Assembly (NCBI GenBank): GCA_949987705.1
Contig: OX465283.1
Span: 73,479,720 to 73,543,719 of the forward strand
DNA from: Thereva unica
Taxonomy: Eukaryota > Arthropoda > Insecta > Diptera > Therevidae
Reading direction: 5' to 3'
Length of the DNA stretch: 64,000 nucleotides
Shown: positions 23,178 through 34,689 of the stretch, one piece after another
Numbering within the stretch: position 1 is the first letter of the stretch
Layout: each line of letters starts with the position of its first letter
Made by a program: the position numbers and the translations under genes
The notes under the pieces: model-generated
The model's database searches: none
Seen by the model: the letters and a program-made list of their open reading frames with translations, nothing else
What the model was told of the DNA's origin: nothing

Positions 23178-24385
23178 TCTCTTCTTTACGCTCCTTTAAT
23201 CACTCATGGGAAACAGTTGCCCTCCAGCGGACTCTGTTTTGCGCGACAGCTCTCAGCTCCAACCAGGACCTCCCAGTTGTTGCGGCTTCTTCTAGTAGGG
23301 TTCTCCTCCACGTTGTTCTAGGTCTTGCTACTCGACGGGATCCTGGAGGATTTCAGTCAAGGGCCTGTTTGGCTAGATTTTAGTTTTCTCGTCGCAAGGT
23401 GTGGCCAACCCAATTCCATTTCCTTCGCCTGATTTGGTCGTCTATCCTTTCTTGGCCGGCACGGCGCCATAGTTCTTCGTTTAAAATTTTATCTTGCCAG
23501 CGGATTTTTATGGTAGGACGCAGGCGCATCTGTTGACGAAGACTTGTAGGCACCCTGTGATGGATTGGGTGAATTTCCATGTTTCGCAACCGTACAAAAT
23601 AACTGCCTTAATGTTGGAGTTGAAGAGCCGCAATTTGGTGTTAGTTGAGACCAGTGTTGATCTCCATATGCGGAACAAGATGCATATGCGCTTCACGCTT
23701 CATTTATTCTGGAACTGACATCTTCTGCCCCGCCAATTTCGGTAATAATACCAACGAGGTATCAGAATTTATCAACCAGTTCCACGTCACGGTTATTTAT
23801 CCCTGTCCGTCCGGTGGTGTCTGTATTGATCCGCATTTCTTTAGTTTTAGTCAGATTAGCCTTAAGCCTGCTGGACTACTTTGCCAAATTGCTTAACATG
23901 TTTTTGATGTCCTGATGTCTGTGGGCCAGCAAACAGATGTCATCCCCGTAGTTGAGATCCTTAAGGCGGTCTAGCAAACCCCATTGTATGCCGCCTATTC
24001 TACTATCTGGAGCGCTGACAAGGATGTGTTTTTTTCCATACGAAATAGAAATAGCGAAAGTAGGCATCCTTGTCTTACTCCTGAACTCACCTCAAAGCTG
24101 TCGGATTATTTTCCATTGTGGAGAACTCTGCATTTGGAATTGTTGTATAGAGCTTTCATTAGTTCAATTATTTTGACAAGCATTCCCCGTTGCCACAATG
24201 CCTGTTATAGTCTAGGAAAGCAAAGTAAAGGGGGGATCGGAATTCAGAAGACTGCTCCACTATGATTCTCAAGGTTTTAATATGGTCTATGCAGGAACGG
24301 CCTTTTCTAAATCCAGGTTGCTGTCTTCTAAGCGTTCTACTGCCTTTCTTATCCTAGATAGTATTGTATGGGACAAAATTACTAC
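23178..24385 (-). mobile_element. 5'-truncated RTE copy (RT core to C-terminus)
   Basis: Minus-strand homologue of about 41050-42308, 3' end at ~23180, 5' truncation near 24385. It contains the RT block around LRIIVEQSSEFRSP and the YGDDICLLA box (Ala to Gly), the latter encoded near 23925-23950. Many indels. It retains CAG at the position where the full-length copy has a TAG stop. It sits immediately after the CR1/Jockey VPQ motif. Confidence 0.85.
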
Positions 24386-24389
24386 ATCA

Positions 24390-26630
24390 TATACTTAACA
24401 TTATCTTTTTCCAATACCAAGGATTTCCATATCCACATTCCATTTTATTTCTGTTGAAAATATTTGGCTTGTACTGGATTCATTGTTTTCGGAGTGACGC
24501 TGGGACGAAGTAAAGCGAGTGTGAGTACGTGGATTGCCATTCCTATAAAATTATTTGACTGGACCCAGACTGGCACACGTTAGTGTGAATCGGGCCTAAT
24601 ACTCGCTGTTCGCAGATTAAACCTTAATATGATAGGGGAGTTTTTTGTACATCATGATTTTCCTTACAGCGTTGGATGATGGTGATCCTGACTTGATTTC
24701 ACTATCGCGCATTTCAATTAATTTTCAATTGTCGTTTTTCTATTGCTATTGATTCTTTTGTGGTTGCACACTAAGCATAACTGATGACAGCACACGTCCG
24801 CACTCAATGCTGGTCCACTTCGAACTTTTACTAAAAATTATGTTGCATGAACAAGCACAGAAGTAATTGTACTGATTCCTGACTCCATTTATCCAAATAT
24901 ATATCGACAACTAGTTGAAATCCTCTCAGTCGTTCAGAGACTATTTGGAAATGCTGCTATAATAGAAATTACCATTTCATATTGGAAATCACTTTGGCAT
25001 GTTTATGGTTTAATTAAATTGAAAATTGCAGATCAGAAGATAAATTGCATTCTCAATCCGCATTCTGGTTGGGAATGTCATTTTCATTAATATGTACCTC
25101 ATATAACTATTACGGACACTCTGATCGGAATTATATAATTAAGTTCAACATATCGACATGCCCCGATCGGAGGTCCCTTGTAATGCATCAAAAAGATACA
25201 AGAAAATTTGTTCCCCGTGAAAGGCATTAAATTTCAGGCGAAAATTGCCACTTTAATAGCAGCCTCTGAAACCTGTTTACAGGTTGATAAATGTCTTAAA
25301 ATAATGAGATTTTTGCCTAGGGATAAGATGTGAATTCCTGGTCATTTCATGATTTATCTGCACATCAACCTCCGGGTCAATTACTGAAAAATGTAAAAGA
25401 AAACTTTAAAATTTGCATTAAGCTCCCGTAGGGCAACAGTCTAATTTCATTTAAGACGATTTTTTGTTGAGCATTTTTGTCACAAAATTAAGAACACAGT
25501 CTCTTGCCCGCAGCAACAGATCCGACTAAGACCTCCGCGAACACACCTGGATTTTTGCTCGTGTCGGATCCCTCTGCTGGGGCTGCACTGTCATCGGCAT
25601 GTTTTTATGTAATTTTTAAAAATGTTTCCTAATGTCGCGTGATATTTATGCCATGAATCCAGAGATACGATGAGGCATGGTGAGCCGCGGAACAAAGTGA
25701 AAGACAACCGCCTCTTGGGCCGAAGAGTTAGTGGCACCCAATTTGTATGCGAAATTTTATGCTCGCAAATTGATGCTGTTCCGCCTCTTGCCATATCCGA
25801 TGAAGTTCTATCCATGCTCCAGGGCCCGATCTTTCTGGGTTGACGGAGACTCCGGCCCCTGTGGCACTATCCTCAGCCCGAGTTTGATGCCTCCAGATAT
25901 GCAGATTCAGGACAGTGCATCCCAGACCTCGGGTGCCGGATCTGCTCCGATGACGGCCGCATGGATATGCAAATCAAGCTCATAAAAGACATTTTTAACA
26001 CCTCATAAGCATAAAGGGGCACACACTTTAATCCGAGGTTTACTTAAGGTCACTGCGATGGGTGACGTCGCCTCATGAAAATTTTATCAAGGCTCGAAAC
26101 GAAATTACAAGAGGCGGAAGATGATGGCTGCTGGTGATATGATGTTGAGGACGCTTCGCTATATCGCTCAATTAGTGTAAAATGAGTTTGGAGATGAAAA
26201 AGAATGCTTAGAATGATATTATTACTCCGCGAATGGCATTATTATAATGCGAACTCCTTTTCAGTCAAGGGAGTTATCATAATTCTGGTCAGAGTCCCAT
26301 TTATGGGAATCACTTCGTGATATGGTTGGGAATGAAATTTCGTTATTATACATTTCTTGGTAAAGGTTCTCTCGTCCCAAAGGAGGCTACAGAAATATGC
26401 AGAGCGGTATAGGGTTGGAGTGGTAATTTTGCAAATTCATTCTTTTAATATTTTCGCTTTTTTCGCAGTTAACAATGCCAAGAGGAGGAGATGACAGTAA
26501 TCGAATATTGCTATTAGGAAATTTATTACCGTAGTTAGCCAGAGAATATTATAAGTACACCCTTTCGAAAATAACTAATAATAATGTAATTACGAACTTA
26601 GTTAATAACGGTGAAGATTTTGGTTTGTTC
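24390..26630. other. No gene recognised
   Basis: Mostly AT-rich, with a patch of higher GC at 25500-25990 containing small ORFs on both strands (25591-25815 minus, 25731-25985 plus). None shows a recognisable domain. Confidence 0.4.
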
Positions 26631-26634
26631 ACTT

Positions 26635-27800
26635 GGCTAGGTAGGTAGGTAGGTGAATGGCTGCCTCCAGTCCGTTCGGAGGCCCAATTAGCGCTGGGTG
26701 CACTGTTTTGTTGCCACAACTCGTGCACCTTGATTGTGGTGTGGTTACCTGTTCGGGTGTGACGGATGCTTAGAGCCAACTTCTGGAATTTAGGAAGCTA
26801 AACAGTGATCTGCTCTACAGTCTGGAGTTCTCTTTTAAGTCTTCCAAAACGTAAATGGCTAGAGTGCGCTGCCTGGCTTAAGCGAAAACCGGGCACTTAC
26901 ACAGGAAGTGAACAAGTGTTTCTCTCGATCTTCTCCCCGCAGCTACGTCATCAGACGTTGAACGGAATGCCCAACTTGGAAGCATGGTCTCCTATGGCCC
27001 ATTGTCCTGCGATGATTGCCTTGATTGTTGTTACAATATATCGTCGGGGTCTGTTTAAGAGGCCCATTGTTTTTTCTTTGTTATATGTCAGCCAAGAGAT
27101 AGTGCAGGTCTCCAGTGCTCTCCACTTTTGTTTGGATAGCAGCAAGTGGTAGTTTTGACTCCAATTGGGCTGCTAACCATTTTGGTCTCCTAGCTCCGGA
27201 GAGAGACTCCCTGCTTGCCTAGGTAGTCGGCTTTCTCGTTTCTATGACCGGGGGTCTAGACGAGAGTCATGCTGTGCTTTCTAGCAAGCCTATCTAGCTA
27301 AGATCTACACCGCTCCACTAAGTTCGAGCGCGTCATTACCGAATCCAGCGGTATAGAGGCCTAGCTGTCTATGGAAATTCCAATACTACATCCTTGTGTA
27401 AGTTCTAAGTTCATTGTCTGGTAGGCCTTTAGGATCGCCAGCACATCAGCTTGAAAGACACTAGCGTACACCGGGAGTTGCCAGGGCACTACACTAGGCT
27501 GGATAGAGGGCGGGGGTAGTTGGGGCTAGAGAACGTCGAGAGATTTCATTGCCGTTCACTGGACCCTTCCCAACCTTATGATGTTATAGGCCCTGCTCAG
27601 CGCTGGCTACCATACTAGCGACCCATACGTGAGAGTTGGGCGTACCACAGCTGTGTACATCCACAGGACTATCTTTGGCTTGAAACCCATCTTTTGCCAA
27701 AAGTCTTTTTACAGGTTTAGAAAGCTTTACAGACTTTATTTATCTTCTCGTCGATTTTCGACTTCCAGTTGAGTGTAGGATCAAGTGTTAGTCCCAAAAA
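26635..27800 (-). mobile_element. LOA/I-type non-LTR retrotransposon relic with RNase H
   Basis: On the minus strand: LDPTLNWKSKIDEKINKVCKAF, then a thumb-like WMYTAVVRPTLTYGSLVWW region, then an RNase H domain with VFQADVLAI, IGISIDS and TPGHRNEKADYL. The 3' end lies in a short CCTA tandem run (26637-26655 on +), a typical 3' tail. Several stops and frameshifts are present. The RNase H domain separates it from RTE and CR1 and suits the I/LOA/R1 groups. Fine clade unknown. Confidence 0.75.
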
Positions 27801-27823
27801 ATTTCACTCTGGAGGACAAGGAG

Positions 27824-28229
27824 TAGTGAGAGCAAGACTAATCTTGCAGATTTACCTTTGCTTGCACATTTAGCAAAACCAAAGCGAGACCAAGACAAGA
27901 CAGGACCAACGAAGAGTGCAAGATCAAGATTGCAAATCTTTTGGCTCATCACTAATTGCCAAAAGTCTTGAAGTGATGAGCAAAAGGTCCTACAAAAAGT
28001 TTCGCAAAAACTCTTGCAAAAAGTCTTGCAGAAAGTGTTCCAGTCTTTTCTTGGTCTTGCTAAACGTGAAAGACAAGACTTTTAGCTCATCCCTGGAAGA
28101 CTTTTGGTACTTAGTGATGAGCAAAAAGTCTTGCTATCTTGATTGTGCAGTCTTGTCTTGTCCTTGTCCTGTATTATCTTGGTCTTGCTTTTCCTGCTAA
28201 ATGTGCAAGACCAGTCGTGCTCATCACTA
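27824..28229. mobile_element. Nested cluster of TAGTGATGAGC hAT MITEs
   Basis: Outer ends TAGTGAGAGCAAGAC (27824) and CTCATCACTA (28229), with flanks ACAAGGAG and ATAAGGAT as a possible decayed 8-bp duplication. Further internal ends CTCATCACTA (~27954), AAGTGATGAGC (~27975) and TAGTGATGAGC (28112) show at least two nested copies of the family found at 4153-4315. Interior sequence is rich in AAGTCTTGC-like motifs. Confidence 0.7.
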
Positions 28230-28711
28230 ATAAGGATAGAGTATGCCCCGAAACCTAGGGAGATCGGAGGTGAGGATTTTCGTTTTGCATGTAAAATAAA
28301 TAGTTCAAAATAAACTAAAATATACGCTCGTATATTAAAATGAACCAAAAAGTAAAAGTAATTTTGAATGTAGCAGTGGCTGCAGCCACTTATAGTCCAG
28401 TCAAATTAGTCCTTAAAATAGAGGTAAGGTTACAATAATTCCCATAGAGCTAAAAATTGGTATGAATGTTCAGAATACCATTCTAAATGAATTGTGAAAA
28501 GTCCCCATCAATCCCCCTTGGGCAAAAAATTTTATCGATGGTGAAAGTTTGCAAAAATAGGTTTTTCGCGTTTTTCAGCTAAACGGTGAGTTTTACAGCA
28601 AAAATAGTTCAGACAAAAATTGTAGATCATCCGATTCTCTACAAAAAATGTATCAACACTTTTTTCCATAAGTATTGCCATTTCCGTGATATAGCGGTTG
28701 AAAGAATTGAA

Positions 28712-30175
28712 AACTAGTTGGGATGTGGGTTTGACCCCTTCGGTCCACACGATTAACTTCCCAGTATGATGAACGAAGATGGAATAAACTGACTTATTAC
28801 AAAATAGTTATACGTTTAGCACTAGTGGACAATTGGCTAGTATCAGAACTGATGACAAAGCAATCCCGAGAGAAGCTAGTTCAAATAACTATAATAGTAG
28901 TAAATCCACAAGCTTTTTCTAGAAAATTTGTTTTTCCTGAACGTTAGCAAACAAACATTTCCTCCGTATTTCGTTCGCTGCACTAAAGCTGGTGTTCAAA
29001 TTCGTATTGAGCGTGCTGAAGCGCCGTTGACGAGCTGAGAAGCGAATGACTTCATTTGGAAATTCCAAAGCTTTCCGGAGATATTATCAAAACTGTAACT
29101 GTTAAGTACTTGTCAGACTTGACCAAAAAGAACAAATTTTACGGTAACTACTGGAAATCCCGGGATGAACCGCAATTTCCTGAAACTGTGTCACGCGTAG
29201 AAAACAATTCCCCGTCAAAAAGTGCTAATCCAAGGTTTGAAAATTCACGCTGTTTGTAAAGGGTAACGAAATTTTTGCAAGATTTTGAAAGGTTGTCGGA
29301 TTTTGACAAGTGATGTTTTGTTCGAAAGCTATCTCTGTGCAGAACCCAAAAAAGATCACTTCGTTTAGAACGGGTCCCATTCCATCGAGTTTATTAGATA
29401 TGTATTAGCAAAACTTGTCTTTCTGACAATTAGCCGAAGTTTTTCTATTTAAACAAAAAAAGGCCCGACCGAATATTATGAAATTTTTTTCAGAGCATTT
29501 CTTCGTTAATATTATTTTTTCGGCACCTCAATGAAGTCGATATAGTTTTTAGTTCGTGCGGTATCGTGCAGGTACAAAAATCATAAACGTCGTTTAAACA
29601 AAAACTAAAACGGTTCCACCGAATTTTATGAAAATCTTTTCAGATCATATTTTGGTTAATACGCTTCGAACGACACCTCAACGAAGTCGATATCCTTTTT
29701 GGTTCGCGCGATAACGTGCAGGTACATAAATCACTTATGTCATTTAAACCAAAAAACCCCTCTACCAAATATTATAAAAATCTTTTCAGATTATATTGTC
29801 GCTAATACGCTTCGAACGGCGCCTCAAGTAAGTCAATATCTTTCGTGGTTCGGGCGATATCGTGCAGGTACAAAAATCACTTACGCCGCTTAAACAAAAA
29901 AACGGCTGGACCGAATTTTATGAAAAGCTTTTCAGATCATATTTCGGTTAATACGCTTCGAACGACACCTCAACGAAGTCGATATCTTTTTTGGTTCGCG
30001 CGGTATCGTGCAGGAAAAAATGACCACATCCGTACGCACATACACACACACACACATAGTTCCTCCCAATTTTTTGCTTAAAATGCTCTTGGGACCTTGA
30101 AACATGAAAATACGTTGAAATTTTCGATTTCGATTTTCGGACCGATTACAATAACTTCCTATACTGGGAAGTTAA
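28712..30175. mobile_element. Repeat E, copy 2
   Basis: Colinear with 10488-12455 but lacking its nested MITEs. The opposite arm of the host element (34140-34170, inverted) is an exact empty site: GAATTG, seven A, TATTTTATT, whereas here the element splits it with 4 A on the left and 5 A on the right. Boundaries are therefore known to within the A run. About four ~146-bp tandem units lie at 29450-30010. The 3' end is the hairpin AACTTCC...GGAAGTT. Confidence 0.88.
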
Positions 30176-30302
30176 AAATATTTTATTCGTAATATGCACG
30201 TTAATGTACTTTTATATACATTTTTGAACCGTTATATGAGTAAATACATGAGTCCCTATGTCTTATACATACAAATTATAAAATTCTTAGAATATAAATG
30301 AA

Positions 30303-31488
30303 CGTCAAAAACTCCTCCCCTATTTTCATTTAGTCGTCATTTAGTAAAAATTCATGTGCAGTGTCGAAAAAATTATACTCGAAAAAGTAGCATTGATGCC
30401 GTGAAAAGACGGCGCTAAGAAGAAGAAGCTGGTTCATCAAAAATAAGTCCTCCTCGTACTAGAGCACGAGTAAGTGAAACTACATTTTGCTTCAACCAGT
30501 GTTGTTTATTTTGCGGCAATGAATTAAATGAAGAGTTGGAGAAGAAAAAAGCACTGCAGTACCGACGTAAGATTTTTAAAGTGACTACACTTTCGTTCAA
30601 AGACAGTATTCTAACTATAGCTAAAACTCGTTGTGGTGATGTAGCCAAAGCTGTTGCTGCTCGAATTGAATTTGAATATGATTTAGTCGCTGCCGAGGCT
30701 AAGTATCATAACGACTGCTACAATTCTTTTCTGAAACCGACCACTATATTGAAAATAGCGATGATTGTCAATTCACATTAGACGAATTGAAAAGTATTTG
30801 TAAAAAATCAACAATAGATAACAGAACCATTAAAATGCGATTGAAGTTGGAGTATGGTGATAGAATTATTATTACAGAAAAATCAGGATCATCAACATTC
30901 GTATGTTTTATTGATAGTCACCATGATATTTTAAATCAAGTTTTTAAAGATAGTAACTCTACTCCAGAAGTTATAATCACTAATGGAATTCGCTTTCTTA
31001 TTTCTATGTACGGAGCTCCAAAAAAAATTACCTGCTTGGATAAGCTCCGATACTTATCTTTTGCAAAAAAAACTTATAATAAAAAACAAGTGCAATTAGC
31101 TTGTCTTCCCCCAACCTCTGCTGCTGCTCAACAACATCTATTCCGGGTATATTATCAAGTTCAAGTGTGGCTTGGTAATAAAATGGATCCAGAAGACTGG
31201 GGTTGGAAGTTAGTTGACAATGCATTGGAACCAATTCATACGTTACTCCCACCTGCACCAGAAAAACTCCTTAACACCATCTTTTGCAATTGCAAAAAAG
31301 GTTGCAATGCTAAATGCGGCTGTAAAAAGGTTGGACTGTTTTGTTCTTTAGCATGCACCAATTGTCAAGGACAGTCGTGCTCCAATGTTGAATCGATACT
31401 AGATGAGGATAATTACGATATCAGTGATGAGACCAGTGGCGGTTCCTCTTTGGAAGCAAAGGAAGCACTGCTTCCCTTGACCAAATAG
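30303..31488 (+). pseudogene. Cysteine-rich CxC-family protein relic, internally deleted
   Basis: Readable blocks in order: HLVKIHVQCRKNYTRKSSID, a CCLFCG zinc-type pair, LVAAEAKYHNDCYNSFL, after a frame change SICKKSTIDNRTIKMRLKLEYGD, then ISMYGAPKKITCLDKLRY, ACLPPTSAAAQQHLFRVYYQ, VWLGNKMDPEDWGWK and the C-terminal cluster CNCKKGCNAKCGCKK...GLFCSLACTNCQG. I recall these as an uncharacterised multicopy animal protein family in which a long central region lies between the LKLEYGD and YGAPKK blocks; that region is missing here. A TAA at ~30414 and a frameshift near 30745 also break it. Function unknown; the C-terminal cluster resembles tesmin/TSO1 CxC DNA-binding motifs. It lies wholly inside the TIR element. 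Confidence 0.7.
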
Positions 31489-31906
31489 ACAACTTCCTAA
31501 AAAAAAATTTAAATATATCAAGATTAATCACAAAAAAAAAACCTTAATATATTTCCTCCTCTGGAAACACTAAAGCTGGAGATATTACAGCTTCCCCATG
31601 TTGTGTTAGGCCATGGTCATGATATGAGCGGCGAGGCCCGGAGTGACAATACTAAAGTGCCTCTCTCAATTTTTCTGACGCTCTTATCGTGCCCGAGGCA
31701 AAGCCTTCTACATTTACAAGCCATGCTGTAGGTGTTAGTATGTCGTTGTATGAAGTCCCAACTTAAATTCCTGAAATGTCAAAATCCCAAGGGAAAGAAG
31801 TGTTTCGTGTCGCGAAAAGTGTTGTTTTTAGTGAGATTTTATTAATAATAATAGGTATTTTATCGAAAGAAAAAAACGTGCAAAAGTGCAAAAAGTGTCC
31901 AGTGTA

Positions 31907-31972
31907 TCTATTAACAACTTATAATTAAGGTGCTAATTTATATTAGCAACTTAATTATAAGTTGTTAATAGA
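31907..31972. repeat. Near-perfect 31-bp stem hairpin
   Basis: TCTATTAACAACTTATAATT at the start has its inverted complement at the end. The stem is ~31 bp with one mismatch and a TTAT loop. It lies ~420 bp downstream of the CxC relic, inside the 6-kb TIR element. No function assigned. Confidence 0.75.
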
Positions 31973-33749
31973 ATCCATTTGCGGAATAAATGTATATGTT
32001 GGTTATGGAGGACTGTCTTATTCTCAAGTTATATCAAAACGTTTTTTGAGATAATGAAGTTGCAGTTAGTTTAATTAATAGGAATACGTGCATTAAAAGA
32101 GACTTTACCTTAAAAAGGGATTAGCAAGTCATTTTTTCAGTGCTGTAATGATAAAGAACGTGCAGATTTTTCGGTTTCATAATAGAATATATACCGATAT
32201 ATTTTACAGTTTTAAGGTGGATTTTGTTAATTAAAGACAGAGAGGAATACAATATGTATTTTTAAGGTTAAACGGCTTGTCTTATCTCGTGAAGCACTGG
32301 AGAATCCAAACATCAGGATATTGTGTTTTTCTATGTAAGGTAATTTGTTTTTCTGTTATATTAAAAACTATTTCTGAGTATAATAATACTTGAAACAGGT
32401 GCAGAACACATTACAGACATCAAGGAACTAAAACGGATTTGAAGCGAACATCACCAAAATGAAATCAAAATTAGTTTTATAATGTTTTTAATATTGTTCT
32501 GTCCCATCTAAGTAATTTTTTAGTGCGTTTGTTTAAATAAGATTCCTTGTATTTATTTTGTTTGTTATTGAAACGAAATAAGAAAGAACATTTGTGTACA
32601 TTTTGAAAGATGTGTTCGAGATTTCGTTTAAGTTCCTAATAAAATTCTTTCAAGAAAATTTTGTTTTAATTAATTCTATTTTACAATTATCAACGTAATA
32701 AAAGTCAACAATCCGGTAAAAAGGTGATGGCAGAAGTAATTTTCCGAATTTATTCCCAAAAAAACCAAATAACCACACTTCGAAGTCCCATGAATCTTTG
32801 AAATTGAAATAATCTGATACATTTGTAGTTTCCTTTATAACTTTTATGATTCTCTTTAATGGTGAGTTAAAGGGATAGAGAATATTTTTTGAATTGTATT
32901 TTTGAGTACGGGCTACCAGAAATGTTATTTTTTTGCAAGGAGAATGTAATGATTGTTGTCGTGGGTGTAGGGGATGTATGCGAGGTATACAATTTTTTTT
33001 TAGTTTTTGAGCCAAAATTATGCATTTGAATGACAAATTAAATTAGTTGAAAGAAGTAGTTGCAGTTTTTCAACGGCTTTTCTTTGGAGGCTTTAATTAT
33101 AATTAAAGCGTGATAATTATAACAGAATCTGAAAAAAGGCGCAAAATTTTGAAAATATTAACGAAAAAATTCGATTTTTTCACTTTTTGAAGTTTTCTTA
33201 TTCATCATCATAAAATAATACTACATTTTAAAAGAGAAAAATCCTCATACGATGCTATGCACAATAATTAAAGCGCAATTAATTTTCAAAATTGAAGTCA
33301 ATTTTTGGGATTTGTATAAGATATTTTGACACAAAATTCTAACCAGTTAGTGTTTATATAGTATAAGTGGACTGAAAAATCCGAAGTTATAAACAAAAAA
33401 CTAAAATTTATGTGTACAAATAAAAATTTCATATTGTAACCGCTGATAGCCAATTTCATAACGAACAGCCTCTTTTTTTGCTTTTTTCGGATCTACACTG
33501 ACCGAGATAAACGCATCTTAATATTTAAATAGAACGACCAAAATGATAAAATTTTCGCAAATTCCAATTCACAAAATCCGATAACTTACGGGATTGGTTG
33601 CTAGAGCTAGAAAATGGCCATTTCGTATAGTATTCGATGTAACTATAACATGTTCCAAACAAAATTTTTTAGACTGCAAACAATTCTTTATGTTTTGCCT
33701 ATCTGACTCCACTATATGTTATTTTTCAGTTTTTTTTATTTAAAGGTTT

Positions 33750-33959
33750 CGATACTTTTACTTTTATCGTTCGCCTTGCGCATTGCTTCCCTTATCCTCA
33801 ATCTTATCAACCGCCACTGGATGAGACATATGATGCATCACTTTTAGAACATATTTGTATCCAGCAGGAAGAGGAGGAAAAAGATGAAGAAAAAGAAGAA
33901 GAAGAAAACGAAGACAATATACTAGAAGTTCCATTGGATTATTATGAATCCGATGAATA
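33750..33959 (+). pseudogene. Acidic C-terminal reading frame (possible terminal exon)
   Basis: An open frame preceded by a polypyrimidine-AG (TTTATTTAAAG) reads HCFPYPQSYQPPLDETYD, then a Glu-rich stretch, then ILEVPLDYYESDE and stop at 33957-33959. The bias looks coding but I recognise no domain. It may be the last exon of a second gene of the TIR element, or chance. Confidence 0.35.
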
Positions 33960-34689
33960 ATTTTTCCAAATTATTTTTTCATTTATATATTACATAATTT
34001 ACGCAGCTTTCATCATTTTCAATACTCCATTTGCATTCAATAGGATCATAATAGCTCGTGGAATAGGCCTACCGGGGAAATCAAGTTAAAAAAAAGCGCC
34101 AAGCACACTACCTCATAGGTGGTGAGGAAACGTGTGCATATTACGAATAAAATATTTTTTTCAATTCTTTCAACCGCTATATCACGGAAATGGTAATACT
34201 TATGAAAAAAAGTGTGGATACATTTTTTGTAGAGAATCGGATGATCTACAATTTTTGTCTGAACTATTTTTGCTGTAAAACTCACCGTTTAGCTGAAAAA
34301 CGCGAAAAACCTATTTTTGCAAACTTTCACCATCGATAAAATTTTTTGCACAAGGGGGATTGATGGGGACTTTTCACAATTCATTTATAATGGTATTCTG
34401 AACATTCATACCAATTTTTAGCTCTATGGGAATTATTGTAACCTTCAAAGTCTTATTTGACTGGACTATTACTTAAATGTAAAAAAGCGTGAGGCGCTAA
34501 CGAAAAGTTCCAGGTAGACCGCCCCATGCTTTTTAACATTCAAAATTATTTTTTACTTTTTGATTCATTTTGATATAAAAGCGTATTTTTTAGTTTTTTT
34601 AAACCATTTATTTTTATTTTCTACTTTTTAGTCTATTACACATTTCAACACTAGTTTTGGTGCCGAGTAGTTGTGTTTTTTATTTAACT

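Larger units (their letters stand above)
28393..34468. mobile_element. 6-kb TAG...CTA TIR element enclosing a CxC gene relic
   Basis: Termini TAGTCCAGTCAAATTAGTCC and, inverted, TAGTCCAGTCAAATAAGAC, with a TTA duplication (28390-28392, 34469-34471). Arms of ~340 bp are highly similar (28430-28711 resumed at 30176, versus 34130-34440). A related unoccupied site is present in repeat D at 60811-60828 (inverted), reading GCCTCTTACTTAAATG with one TTA. The left arm was later interrupted by repeat E (28712-30175). Inside are the CxC relic, a perfect hairpin and an acidic reading frame. It may be an originally autonomous or gene-bearing member of the family. No DDE motif was identified. Confidence 0.8.
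28290..34635. repeat. Repeat D copy, split by the 6-kb TIR element
   Basis: 28290-28389 and 34472-34635 match the two sides of the repeat at 60574-61605 (CTGCAGCC, CTTACTTAAATGT, AAGCGT...GGGGCGC-like, AATAATTTTGAATGT). Its right end reads, inverted, TAGACTAAAAAGTAG. It served as target for the element 28393-34468. Confidence 0.65.

Noticed and set aside
24390..26630. Host exon in the GC-richer patch 25500-25990
   Set aside because: Short ORFs on both strands, no domain, no convincing splice pairing. Left as unassigned.
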